Shown: positions 31,075 to 38,598 of the stretch, piece after piece | How positions within the stretch are numbered: the stretch's first letter is position 1 | Layout of the letters: each line of letters opens with the position of its first letter | From: Sphingopyxis microcysteis | Lineage (GTDB): Bacteria > Pseudomonadota > Alphaproteobacteria > Sphingomonadales > Sphingomonadaceae | Direction: 5' to 3' | NCBI RefSeq assembly: GCF_012274265.1 | Contig: NZ_JAANYY010000005.1 | Span: forward strand, 248,001 to 312,000 | Length of the DNA: 64,000 nucleotides | Notes under the pieces: generated by a model | What the model was told of the DNA's origin: nothing | What the model saw: the letters and a program-made list of their open reading frames with translations, nothing else | The model's database searches: none | Translations under genes and position numbers: made by a program

Positions 31075-31103
31075 TTGACATAGATAGTTATGATATATTA
31101 TCA
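31075..31103 (+). promoter_or_regulatory. tonB promoter with palindromic operator
   Basis: A consensus TTGACA (31075-31080) is followed 15 nt later by TATTAT (31096-31101), or 17 nt later by TTATCA. The -10 lies inside the perfect palindrome TGATA-TAT-TATCA (31091-31103), which looks like an operator for a dimeric repressor. The AT-rich stretch stands out from the surrounding GC-rich DNA. The tonB start is 74 nt further on. Confidence 0.55.
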
Positions 31104-31176
31104 CTCACACCGGACTTGGCCGATAGCAGTGGTCAAAGCACGGCGGGGCCGGGTCTGACAGGCAAGGAGAGATGCC

Positions 31177-31911
31177 ATGACCCTGATACCCTTGATTTCG
31201 ACCATCATGACCGCGCCCGAGGCGACGACGGCGCCAGCGGCGGGACCGACCTTGCTGCCGCGCAACAGCTACGGCAGCGACCATCGCCGCCATCCGGTGG
31301 CGGCGCTCTTTGCCGTCGGCCTGCCCGCCGCGCTCGTTGCGGCGGTCGCACTGTCACCGATGGTCATGGCGCCGCCGCCGAAGTCCGAACCGCTGCTGGG
31401 CACGCTCATCGACCTTGCCAAGCCGATCGATCCGCCGCCGCAACCGGCCAAAAAGGCGGGACCGATCGAACGGTCGACCTCCGCAATCGATACCGTAAAT
31501 TCGCCGATCGCTGCCGATCCGACCACCGACAATCGGGTCACCGAAGGGCCGGTCGTCATCGACCCGGGCCCGATCGATCCCGGACCTCCGGCCCGGCCCG
31601 CCGATCCGCCGCCGCTTCCGAAGCTGGTTCTCGCCGAGCTCGACCCCCGTTACGCGGGCGCTTTCCAGCCCGACTATCCCGCGAGCGAGCAGCGGCGCGA
31701 GATCGCGGGTGTGGCAAAGGTCCGCGTCCTCATCGGCACCGACGGGCGGGTAAAGGCCGTCGAGCTCATCAGCACCGACAGCCCCGGCTTTTTTGTCGAA
31801 ACAAAGCGGCGCGCGCTCGCAAAATGGCGCTTCAAGCCGGCGACGCGCGGCGGGGTTCCCGAGGAAAGCTGGAAGGAAATGCGCGTCCGTTTCGAGATCA
31901 AGGCGGCCTGA
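31177..31911 (+). CDS. TonB-family energy transducer
   Basis: 244 residues. A single membrane segment lies at about 41-62 (HPVAALFAVGLPAALVAAVAL), followed by a Pro-rich periplasmic stretch (about 66-150) and a C-terminal TonB domain (about 155-244: YPASEQRREIAGVAKVRVLI, ALAKWRFKPATRGG). It would couple proton motive force, through ExbBD, to TonB-dependent receptors. exbB and exbD are not next to it, and the gene stands alone. The ATG follows AAGGAGAG. Confidence 0.85.
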   Translation: MTLIPLISTIMTAPEATTAPAAGPTLLPRNSYGSDHRRHPVAALFAVGLPAALVAAVALSPMVMAPPPKSEPLLGTLIDLAKPIDPPPQPAKKAGPIERSTSAIDTVNSPIAADPTTDNRVTEGPVVIDPGPIDPGPPARPADPPPLPKLVLAELDPRYAGAFQPDYPASEQRREIAGVAKVRVLIGTDGRVKAVELISTDSPGFFVETKRRALAKWRFKPATRGGVPEESWKEMRVRFEIKAA

Positions 31912-31932
31912 TCGCTCGGCAAGACCCCTCCT

Positions 31933-31966
31933 GGGCGGACGGCTCGCTGCCGTCCGCCCGCTCTTT
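31933..31966 (+). terminator. Terminator after tonB
   Basis: An 11-bp perfect stem GGGCGGACGGC (31933-31943) / GCCGTCCGCCC (31949-31959) with a 5-nt loop, followed by GCTCTTTTGC, 22 nt after the tonB stop. Confidence 0.75.
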
Positions 31967-32012
31967 TGCTTGACAGAAGCGTCGAATCCGGTCAGAGGCG
32001 CGCGAAGTTTTG

Positions 32013-32048
32013 GGGGCGGCGCGGCGTCGCGCGGCCCCTGAGTTTTTT
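32013..32048 (+). terminator. Hairpin with T-tract upstream of rpmG
   Basis: GGGGCGGCGCG (32013-32023) pairs at 10 of 11 positions with CGCGCGGCCCC (32028-32038) and is followed by TGAG and six T (32043-32048). It sits 81 nt before rpmG and after the tonB terminator, so it may end a short leader (attenuator or small RNA) rather than tonB. Confidence 0.45.
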
Positions 32049-32128
32049 CACACCAACGTCGGGGCCCTTAGTCCCGCCGCGTCCTCCGGAGCTCCGGCGG
32101 ATGTGCAGTTATTTCGAGGAACAGGGCC

Positions 32129-32296
32129 ATGGCCAAGCCGACGACCGTCAAGATCAAGCTGGTTAGCACCGCCGACACGGGCTTTTTCTATGTCACGAAA
32201 AAGAACCCGCGCACGATGACCGAAAAGATGTCGGTGCGGAAGTACGACCCGCGCGTGCGCAAGCATGTCGAGTTCAAGGAATCGAAGATCAAGTGA
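32129..32296 (+). CDS. rpmG: 50S ribosomal protein L33
   Basis: bL33, 55 residues ([20 protein letters not shown] to the final ESKIK). It lacks the four zinc-binding cysteines of the C+ form. The ATG at 32129 is preceded by GAGGAACAGGG. It is a single-gene unit with its own terminator at 32362-32391. Confidence 0.96.
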   Translation: MAKPTTVKIKLVSTADTGFFYVTKKNPRTMTEKMSVRKYDPRVRKHVEFKESKIK

Positions 32297-32340
32297 TGCA
32301 TCGACCCGTTCGGCAGTGCTGGACGGGCTGACGATGCATC

Positions 32341-32360
32341 ATCCCGGCGAAAGCCGGGAT
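32341..32360. repeat. REP-like hairpin, family B (short)
   Basis: ATCCCGGC-GAAA-GCCGGGAT, a perfect 8-bp stem directly before the rpmG terminator. It shares the family B core but has lost the outer CGTC/GACG pairing. Confidence 0.6.
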
Positions 32361-32361
32361 C

Positions 32362-32391
32362 AAGGGGCGGCCTTTTGCGCCGCCCTTTTTC
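32362..32391 (+). terminator. Intrinsic terminator of rpmG
   Basis: GGGCGGC (32365-32371) pairs with GCCGCCC (32379-32385) around CTTTTGC and is followed by TTTTTCG. It lies 66 nt after the rpmG stop and between two convergent genes, so it may serve the Lrp gene as well. Confidence 0.8.
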
Positions 32392-32422
32392 GTGCCGGAA
32401 CGAAGCGCTCCTCCCGCCGTTC

Positions 32423-32908
32423 TCACCCGTCACGCAGCGGGCGCCGCGCGACGTCGTTTTCGATGATGTTGCGGATCGCGATCAACGTCGTGAACGAATG
32501 AACGCCCTTGTCCTCGCCCAGCGCGCGACGGGTGAAGGCATCATATTCCTCCATCGAGCCGACCTGCACCTTGAGCAGGAAATCATCCTCGCCAGTAATG
32601 TCCCACGCCCCGGTAATTTCGGGATGATGCACGATCGCGCGGGCAAAATTGTCCATCGTCTGCGGCCCCGCCTGCTGCATCTGGACCAGCACATGCATGG
32701 TCAGCGCCGAACCGGTGAGCGCCGGGTTGACCACCGCTATGTCCGCGACAATCACTTTTTCGTCGCGCAGGCGGCGTAGGCGGCGGAGCACCGCCGAGAG
32801 CGACAGGCCGATCTTGTCGGCGAGCACGCGCGCGGGCTCGAGGTTGTTCTGGCGGACCAGCGCCAAGAGCTGCCGGTCGAAACGGTCAAGGTCGGCGATT
32901 TTTCGCAT
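32423..32908 (-). CDS. Lrp/AsnC-family transcriptional regulator
   Basis: 161 residues. N-terminal winged helix-turn-helix at about 8-60 (LDRFDRQLLALVRQNNLEPARVLADKIGLS region) and a C-terminal RAM/AsnC ligand domain from about 68 (HVLVQMQQAGPQTMDNFARAI, GEDDFLLKVQVGSMEEYDAF). Such proteins sense amino acids and often control a divergent neighbour; here that is the 50-residue gene at 33045-33197. Confidence 0.92.
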   Translation of the reverse strand: MRKIADLDRFDRQLLALVRQNNLEPARVLADKIGLSLSAVLRRLRRLRDEKVIVADIAVVNPALTGSALTMHVLVQMQQAGPQTMDNFARAIVHHPEITGAWDITGEDDFLLKVQVGSMEEYDAFTRRALGEDKGVHSFTTLIAIRNIIENDVARRPLRDG

Positions 32909-33044
32909 GATTGATCAAATAGCGCAAAAATTGGTCGCCCGCACGGTCAATTTTGGCGCCAATCGCCGTTCCCTTCGGCCTAAAAATGCCCCGTCGGGCC
33001 CGCCCTCTCCCCCTTGCTGCGGCGCCCGACGCAGGAGACGAACA

Positions 33045-33197
33045 ATGACGATAATCCCCGATTCGAACCGTTTCCATCGCGTGTGGAGCGCGGTGATCGA
33101 AGCTTCCTCCGCGATGGTGGCGATCCATTATGCTGCCCCGTGGAGCGAACGCAGCCCGTCGCGTGGGACGGAGAAAGTGCGGCGTTATAACGGCTGA
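33045..33197 (+). CDS. Small protein of unknown function, divergent from the Lrp regulator
   Basis: A 50-residue frame (MTIIPDSNRFHRVWSAVIEA, then a basic C-terminus) with a near-ideal AGGAGACGAACA before the ATG. No signal peptide or membrane helix is clear. The 136-nt shared upstream space, with AT-rich sequence near 32909-32960, fits control by the Lrp gene product. I do not recognise a family, and it could be non-coding. Confidence 0.5.
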   Translation: MTIIPDSNRFHRVWSAVIEASSAMVAIHYAAPWSERSPSRGTEKVRRYNG

Positions 33198-33274
33198 CGT
33201 CGCGGACTGGCCGGGTCTCGCTTTGGCGGGCGTGCAGGCGTTACGGTTGGGGTAGGCAGCGGACATACTAACAA

Positions 33275-33364
33275 CGTCGCCCCCGCGAAGGCGGCGGCCG
33301 CTAGCCGCCTATTTCTGCGCTGCCGCGTAAATCGACAGCGGCCCCCGCCTGCGCGGGGGCGACG
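33275..33364. repeat. REP-like double hairpin, family A (copy 3, diverged)
   Basis: Arms start CGTCGCCCCCGCGAAGGCGG (33275) and end with GCGGGGGCGACG (33364) as in copy 1, but three substitutions are not matched between the arms. It lies in the convergent gap between the small gene and divK. Confidence 0.75.
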
Positions 33365-33397
33365 TGTTGCTTCCGCCGCGCGCCCGCGCCCGCCCGC

Positions 33398-33760
33398 TCA
33401 GGCAAACGCCCCGACGCTTTCGATGAACTTGATCACCGAAATCGGTTTCGACACATAGGCCTCGGCGCCTGCGGCGCGGATCTGTTCCTCGTCGCCTTTG
33501 CCGGCATAGGCGGTGACCGCCATGATTGGCACGGCGCGCAATGTCAGGTCGGCCTTCATCTGGCCGATCAGCTCCAAGCCGCTGACATGCGGCAGCTGGA
33601 TGTCCATGATGATCAGGTCGGGGGCAATCTCGCGCGCCTTGTTGAGCGCATCGCGCCCGTCGCGGACCGGGTGCGCGGTATAGCCATGGGCGTTGAGCAG
33701 GTCGCAGAACAGGCGCAGGTTCAGCTCATTATCCTCGACGACCAATATGGTCTTGCCCAT
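33398..33760 (-). CDS. divK: Single-domain response regulator DivK
   Basis: A 120-residue receiver with no output domain. From the ATG at 33760 the key residues fall at Asp53 (IIMDIQLP), Thr83 (AVTAYA) and Lys105 (VSKPI), the same numbers as Caulobacter DivK. In that system DivK controls DivJ/PleC signalling and CtrA activity. The start has GCGGAG upstream; the frame opens six codons earlier. The DUF3572 gene runs divergently from it. Confidence 0.9.
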   Translation of the reverse strand: MGKTILVVEDNELNLRLFCDLLNAHGYTAHPVRDGRDALNKAREIAPDLIIMDIQLPHVSGLELIGQMKADLTLRAVPIMAVTAYAGKGDEEQIRAAGAEAYVSKPISVIKFIESVGAFA

Positions 33761-33849
33761 GATACTCCGCTTCCCCACCTTGCGTTCGCGGCCCGTTTAG
33801 GCGAATCGGCCGCACGACACAATTGCCTCCCGTTGAAGGGAAAAATGCC

Positions 33850-34113
33850 TTGCACGACGATGACGCGGCTCTGGCGCTTCAGGCGCTCGGCTGGATATTG
33901 ACCGACGAACCGCGCGCCGAGCGGCTGCTCGGGCTCACCGGCCTGGCGCCGAGCGACCTCCGATCCTCACTGGGCGAGCAGGCGACACTCGCGGCGATCC
34001 TGTCGTTTCTGACGAGCTATGAAAACGACCTTGTCGCCTGCGCCGATGCGCTGCAAGTGCCGCCCGCCGCCATCGCGGCGGCCTCGCTGCGCCTTGAAGG
34101 ATTGCACCCATGA
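33850..34113 (+). CDS. DUF3572 family protein
   Basis: 87 residues from a TTG at 33850, preceded by AAGGG; a second TTG at 33823 is possible. There is no in-frame ATG. The core ALALQALGWILTDEPRAERL and the helical remainder resemble DUF3572, a small helical alphaproteobacterial family of unknown function. It is divergent from divK, and its stop overlaps the next gene (ATGA). Confidence 0.7.
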   Translation: MHDDDAALALQALGWILTDEPRAERLLGLTGLAPSDLRSSLGEQATLAAILSFLTSYENDLVACADALQVPPAAIAAASLRLEGLHP

Positions 34114-34751
34114 ACCGCCCGCTCGTCATCACCGATTGCGACGAGGTGCTGATGCACATGGTCGTTCCCTTTGCCGAATGGGTCGATGCCGAACATGGCG
34201 TGCTGTTTCGCATCGAGGATGCGAGCTTCGCCGGGGCGCTCAAGCGCAAGGAATGCGGCACCCCGCTGGAGGCGGCCGAAGTCTGGCCGCTGCTCGACAG
34301 CTTTTTCCGCACCGAAATGCCGCGGCAATATCCAATTCCCGGCGCGCTCGCCGCGATGGCGACGATCGCCGAACAGGCCGATATCGTCGTCCTGACCAAT
34401 GTCGGCCCCGACCATCAGCAGGCGCGGATCGACCAGCTGGCGAGCCATGATTTCCACGCGCCGGTGATCGGCAGCCGCGGCGGCAAGGGCGAACCGGTGC
34501 GCCGCCTGATCGAACAATATCGGCCTTCGGTGGTAATCTTCATCGACGACCTCGCGAACCACCACAGCTCGGTGGCGCACGAAGCGCCCGAAGTGTGGCG
34601 GCTACATCTGGTTGGCGAACCCGCGATCGCCGACAAGATCGCCCCCGCCAGACATGCCCATGCGCGCATCGACGATTGGAATGTCGCGCGCGACTGGATA
34701 TTGGCGCGGCTGACCGAAAACATCCCCGCCCCCACCCCCGAACTCGCATAA
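34110..34751 (+). CDS. HAD-superfamily hydrolase
   Basis: 213 residues. HAD motif I appears as VITDCDEVLM (DxDxV rather than DxDxT/V), motif II as VVLTNVG, and the acidic motif IV as VVIFIDDLANHHSS. It is probably a phosphatase of unknown substrate. It overlaps the DUF3572 stop by 4 nt and is followed by RidA after 10 nt, so an operon is likely. Confidence 0.8.
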   Translation: MNRPLVITDCDEVLMHMVVPFAEWVDAEHGVLFRIEDASFAGALKRKECGTPLEAAEVWPLLDSFFRTEMPRQYPIPGALAAMATIAEQADIVVLTNVGPDHQQARIDQLASHDFHAPVIGSRGGKGEPVRRLIEQYRPSVVIFIDDLANHHSSVAHEAPEVWRLHLVGEPAIADKIAPARHAHARIDDWNVARDWILARLTENIPAPTPELA

Positions 34752-34761
34752 AGGACGCATC

Positions 34762-35226
34762 ATGGACATCGCCGCCAAACTCGCCGAACTCGGCCTCGAA
34801 CTTCCCAAGGCTGCGGCACCGGTTGCCTCCTATGTCCCCGTCGTCGAGCAGAATGGCCTGCTCTATGTCAGCGGCCAGCTGCCCTTTCGCGACGGGCAGG
34901 TTGTCACTGGGCGGCTTGGCGATGACATGGATGTGGCGGGCGGTCAGGACGCGGCGCAGCGCGTTGCGCTGATGCTCGTCGCACAGATCGGCCAGGCGAT
35001 CGGCGGCGACTGGTCGCGCATCGAGCGCGTCGTCAAGCTCGGCGTCTTCGTCAACAGCGCGCCGAGCTTCACCGATCAGGCGAAGGTGGCCAATGGCGCG
35101 TCGGAACTGTTCGAGACGCTGTTCGGCGAAGCAGGCCGCCATGCGCGCGCCGCCGTCGGCGTTGCGGTGCTGCCGCTCGGAGCTGCGGTCGAGGCCGATG
35201 CGATCGTCGCGGTGAAGCCCGCCTAA
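34762..35226 (+). CDS. RidA family protein (enamine/imine deaminase-like)
   Basis: 154 residues, the longer RidA subgroup. Features are SYVPVVEQNGLLYVSGQLPF at about 23-42, VVKLGVFVNSAPSFTDQAKV in the middle and ARAAVGVAVLPLGAAVEADAI near the end. RidA proteins hydrolyse reactive enamines from PLP enzymes. The ATG follows AAAGGACG. Third gene of a probable operon with DUF3572 and HAD. Confidence 0.88.
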   Translation: MDIAAKLAELGLELPKAAAPVASYVPVVEQNGLLYVSGQLPFRDGQVVTGRLGDDMDVAGGQDAAQRVALMLVAQIGQAIGGDWSRIERVVKLGVFVNSAPSFTDQAKVANGASELFETLFGEAGRHARAAVGVAVLPLGAAVEADAIVAVKPA

Positions 35227-35234
35227 GGCTGGCG

Positions 35235-36383
35235 ATGGCCGAAGCCGACCCGCCCGCACGGACGATCTCGCTCGGCACCGGTGTCGCCGCAATCGACGCC
35301 GCGGCATGGGACGCGCTGGCCGGCGGCGACAATCCGTTTGTCAGCCATGCCTTCCTGTCGCTGCTCGAGGACTCGGGCAGCGTCGGGCCGGGCACCGGCT
35401 GGCAGGCGGCGCCGCTGCTGGTCGAGGACGCGGCGGGTGTGCTGCTTGCCGCCGCGCCTGCTTACCTCAAATCGCACAGCCAAGGCGAATATGTGTTCGA
35501 CCAGGGCTGGGCCGACGCTTGGGCGCGTGCGGGCGGTGATTATTATCCCAAGCTTCAGATCGCAGCGCCTTTCACCCCCGTGCCGGGGCCGCGGCTGCTG
35601 GCGTATAGCGACGAGGATGCGGCGCTGCTGATCCGCGCCGCCGAAGCGGTGGTGCGCCAGAACGGGCTGTCGTCGGCGCATGCGACCTTTGTCGCGCCCG
35701 ACCAGATGCCGCTGTTCGAAAGCGCGGGCTGGCTGGTGCGCCGCGACATCCAGTTTCATTTCGCCAATGCGAACTACGCCAGCTTCGACGATTTTCTCGC
35801 CACGCTGACCTCGGCAAAGCGCAAGCAGCTGCGCAGGGAGCGCGCGCGGGCGGTCGAAGGATTGCGGATCGAGGAGCTGACCGGTGCGGCGATCAGCCCC
35901 GAGCATTGGGATGCGATGTGGCTCTTCTATCAGGACACCGGCGCGCGCAAATGGGGGCATCCCTATCTGACGCGCGCGGCGTTCGATCTGATCGGGACGC
36001 GGATGGCGGAGCAGGTGATCCTGCTCATCGCTTATGATGATGACCGGCCGGTCGCGGGCGCGCTGCACTTTCTTGGCGCCGACACGCTTTACGGCCGCTA
36101 TTGGGGGTGCCTGACCGACATCCCCTATCTGCATTTCGAGCTATGCTATTACCGCGCGATCGACATCGCGATTGCGCGCGGGCTGCGCCGGGTCGAGGCG
36201 GGCGCGCAAGGCGGGCATAAGCTCGCGCGTGGCTATGGCCCGGTCGCGACATGGTCGGCGCATTTCATCGCTGATCCGGGATTCCGCCGTGCGGTCGCCG
36301 ATTTTCTGGAGCATGAGCGCCGCGCCGAAGAAGCCGAAATGGACTGGCTGGAAGGGCATACGCCCTTCAAGCGGAAGGACTAG
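35235..36383 (+). CDS. FemAB-like GNAT-fold acyltransferase (DUF482)
   Basis: 382 residues resembling the FemAB-like family PF04339, often called peptidogalycan biosynthesis protein. Visible segments are NPFVSHAFLSLLEDSGSVG, DQGWADAWARAGGDYYPKLQ (full family block at about 88-108) and RRVEAGAQGGHKLARGYGP. The substrate is unknown. It lies 8 nt after ridA and overlaps the convergent Sel1 gene by 4 nt at a shared CTAG. Confidence 0.8.
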   Translation: MAEADPPARTISLGTGVAAIDAAAWDALAGGDNPFVSHAFLSLLEDSGSVGPGTGWQAAPLLVEDAAGVLLAAAPAYLKSHSQGEYVFDQGWADAWARAGGDYYPKLQIAAPFTPVPGPRLLAYSDEDAALLIRAAEAVVRQNGLSSAHATFVAPDQMPLFESAGWLVRRDIQFHFANANYASFDDFLATLTSAKRKQLRRERARAVEGLRIEELTGAAISPEHWDAMWLFYQDTGARKWGHPYLTRAAFDLIGTRMAEQVILLIAYDDDRPVAGALHFLGADTLYGRYWGCLTDIPYLHFELCYYRAIDIAIARGLRRVEAGAQGGHKLARGYGPVATWSAHFIADPGFRRAVADFLEHERRAEEAEMDWLEGHTPFKRKD

Positions 36384-36694
36384 GCGGCGAAGCGGCGGGC
36401 GGCAGGACGGCGCGCCGTCTCGTCGAGCCAGGCGCGCGCTTGGCGCTGCGCTTCGGCGATCTCGTCGCGGCTCATTTCGTCGGACAGGTCGGCGCGGCAT
36501 TGCTGGCCTTCCTTGTTGCCGCCGAGCGCCGCGAGGTTGAACCATTTATGCGCCTGGATCAGATCGACATCGACCCCGCCGGTCCCGGTGGAAAATGCGA
36601 TCCCCAGATCGAAATAGGCATTGGCGTCGCCGCGCGCCGCATCGAGCAGGCGGCTTTCGATCAGAAATTGCGCGGACTTCAGACTGTTGGCCAT
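36380..36694 (-). CDS. Sel1-repeat small protein
   Basis: 104 residues with about two Sel1/TPR-like units (NAYFDLGIAFSTGTGGVDVD, then LIQAHKWFNLAALGGNKEG) and a charged helical C-terminus. Such repeats mediate protein contacts. There is no signal peptide, so it is probably cytoplasmic. It ends tail to tail with the FemAB-like gene. Confidence 0.75.
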   Translation of the reverse strand: MANSLKSAQFLIESRLLDAARGDANAYFDLGIAFSTGTGGVDVDLIQAHKWFNLAALGGNKEGQQCRADLSDEMSRDEIAEAQRQARAWLDETARRPAARRFAA

Positions 36695-36834
36695 AAAAAC
36701 CCCCTGTCGCCTCCCCCCACAGGAGGCTTCGGGGTCTAACCTTGCGACTTATGGTCAACAAAGCGTTAACGCGGGGCGCGATTTCTTGTGGATAGTGCGC
36801 CAAAGTGGCGCGATTCTGCCGATTTTCGTCGTAA

Positions 36835-37674
36835 TCAACTCACCGGATAATTGTCGATCAGCCGCGTTTTGCCCATCCGCGCGGCAGCGAGCAGGCGCGC
36901 CGGGTTCCGAAAAACGGACAATCTTTCAAGGCTGTCGGCATCGGCGAGCGCGACATAATCGACGCTGTCAAAGCCGCCCGCGACGATCGCCGCCGCCGCT
37001 TCGGTCAACGCCGCATCGACATCGCCGCCCTGGGCAATCGCTCTTGCGGCGGCTTTCAAGGCATCGGGAAAGGCGGTCGCGGCAGCGCGCTGCTCGGCCG
37101 ACAGATAAGCGTTGCGCGACGACAGCGCGAGGCCGTCGGGATCGCGCGCGATCGGCGCACCCAATATGTCGAGGTGGAAATCGAGGTCGCGCGCCATGCG
37201 GCGGATGATCGCGAGCTGCTGCCAGTCCTTTTCGCCGAAGATCGCGATGTCGGGACGAACCTGATTGAACAATTTTGCAACGACGGTCGCGACCCCGTCG
37301 AAATGGCCGGGGCGCGCGGCGCCGCAATAATCGGCGCCGAGTTCGGCAACCTCGATATGCGTGCTGTGTCCACCGGGATACATGACCGCGACGTCGGGCG
37401 CCCAGAGCAGCGCGACGCCTTCCTCGACCAGCAGGGCCGCGTCGCGCGCTTCGTCGCGCGGATAGGCGGCGAAATCCTCGTTGGGGCCGAATTGGGTCGG
37501 GTTGACGAAGATCGAGACGACGACGTGGTCAGCGACGCGCCGCCCCATGTGGACGAGCGAGAGGTGGCCGTCGTGCAGCGCCCCCATCGTCGGCACCAGC
37601 GCGACACTTTTGCCGTCCTGCTTCAGCGCCGCGATAGCGCGGTGCAGCGTTGCGAGGTCACGGATGATTTGCAC
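36835..37674 (-). CDS. panC: Pantoate-beta-alanine ligase
   Basis: Makes pantothenate, the precursor of coenzyme A, from pantoate, beta-alanine and ATP. 279 residues from a GTG at 37674 with GGAGGGCGGG upstream; the frame is open to 37815. Motifs are the HIGH-like PTMGALHDGHLSLV, FVNPTQFGPNEDFAAYPRD and FGEKDWQQLAIIRRM. It is divergent from mipZ across 82 nt. Confidence 0.95.
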   Translation of the reverse strand: MQIIRDLATLHRAIAALKQDGKSVALVPTMGALHDGHLSLVHMGRRVADHVVVSIFVNPTQFGPNEDFAAYPRDEARDAALLVEEGVALLWAPDVAVMYPGGHSTHIEVAELGADYCGAARPGHFDGVATVVAKLFNQVRPDIAIFGEKDWQQLAIIRRMARDLDFHLDILGAPIARDPDGLALSSRNAYLSAEQRAAATAFPDALKAAARAIAQGGDVDAALTEAAAAIVAGGFDSVDYVALADADSLERLSVFRNPARLLAAARMGKTRLIDNYPVS

Positions 37675-37756
37675 GCTTGCCCGCCCTCCGATAATGGCGA
37701 CGCAACGGCCACCCGAGCGGCTCCCATGCGCCGCCAACAGGAAAATCGCAACGCTC

Positions 37757-38566
37757 ATGACGAACCCCGCCCCGCACCGCATCATCTTTGCCAATGAAAA
37801 GGGCGGGACCGGCAAATCGACCTGCGCCGTCCATTTCGCGGTCGCGCTGGCGAGTCAGGGGTGGAAGGTCGCCGGGCTCGATCTCGACCCGCGCCAGCGC
37901 ACCTTTCACCGCTATCTCGAGAACCGCATCAATACCGCCAAACGCCGCGATATCGACCTGCCGACGCCGCATTTCGAGGTGTTCGAGGGTTCGACGATCG
38001 AGGAACTCGACGCGCAGGTCGCGCGGCTGTCGCACGATGTCGATTATTTCATCGCCGACACGCCCGGCCGCGACGATGTGTTTGCGCGCCATCTGGCGAC
38101 GTCCGCCGACACGCTGGTCACCCCGATCAACGACAGCTTCATCGATTTCGACCTGATCGGTCAGGTCGATCCCGAGAGTTTTCAGGTCACTCGCCCCAGC
38201 TTTTATTCGGAGCTGATCTGGGACACGCGCAAGGCGCGCGCCAAGAGCGACGGGCGGACGATCGACTGGATCATCCTGCGCAACCGCCTCCAGCACGTCG
38301 ACGCGCATAATATGCGCCGCGTCGGCGAGGCGCTGAACCAGCTGTCGCGCCGCGTCGGCTTTCGCGTCATCCCGGGGCTTGGCGAACGTGTGATTTATCG
38401 CGAGCTGTTTCCTGCGGGTCTGACCCTGCTCGACAAGGCGCATCTCGGCGGCATGGGCATCGGCCATGTCGTTGCGCGCCAGGAGCTGCGCGAAGCGATG
38501 GGTGGGCTGAACCTCCCCGCGCGCGAGCGGCTGCACCCCGACGGCGATCTGTTCGCCGCCGCCTGA
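37757..38566 (+). CDS. mipZ: Division-plane positioning ATPase MipZ
   Basis: ParA/MinD-type ATPase that in Caulobacter forms gradients from ParB-bound origins and inhibits FtsZ away from midcell. 269 residues with the deviant Walker A KGGTGKST (15-22), [17 protein letters not shown], and the MipZ-specific [18 protein letters not shown] and [16 protein letters not shown]. The match to MipZ is over the whole length rather than to ParA in general. Confidence 0.93.
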   Translation: MTNPAPHRIIFANEKGGTGKSTCAVHFAVALASQGWKVAGLDLDPRQRTFHRYLENRINTAKRRDIDLPTPHFEVFEGSTIEELDAQVARLSHDVDYFIADTPGRDDVFARHLATSADTLVTPINDSFIDFDLIGQVDPESFQVTRPSFYSELIWDTRKARAKSDGRTIDWIILRNRLQHVDAHNMRRVGEALNQLSRRVGFRVIPGLGERVIYRELFPAGLTLLDKAHLGGMGIGHVVARQELREAMGGLNLPARERLHPDGDLFAAA

Positions 38567-38598
38567 CACCTCCGCCACCGCACAAGACTGAGAGCATT

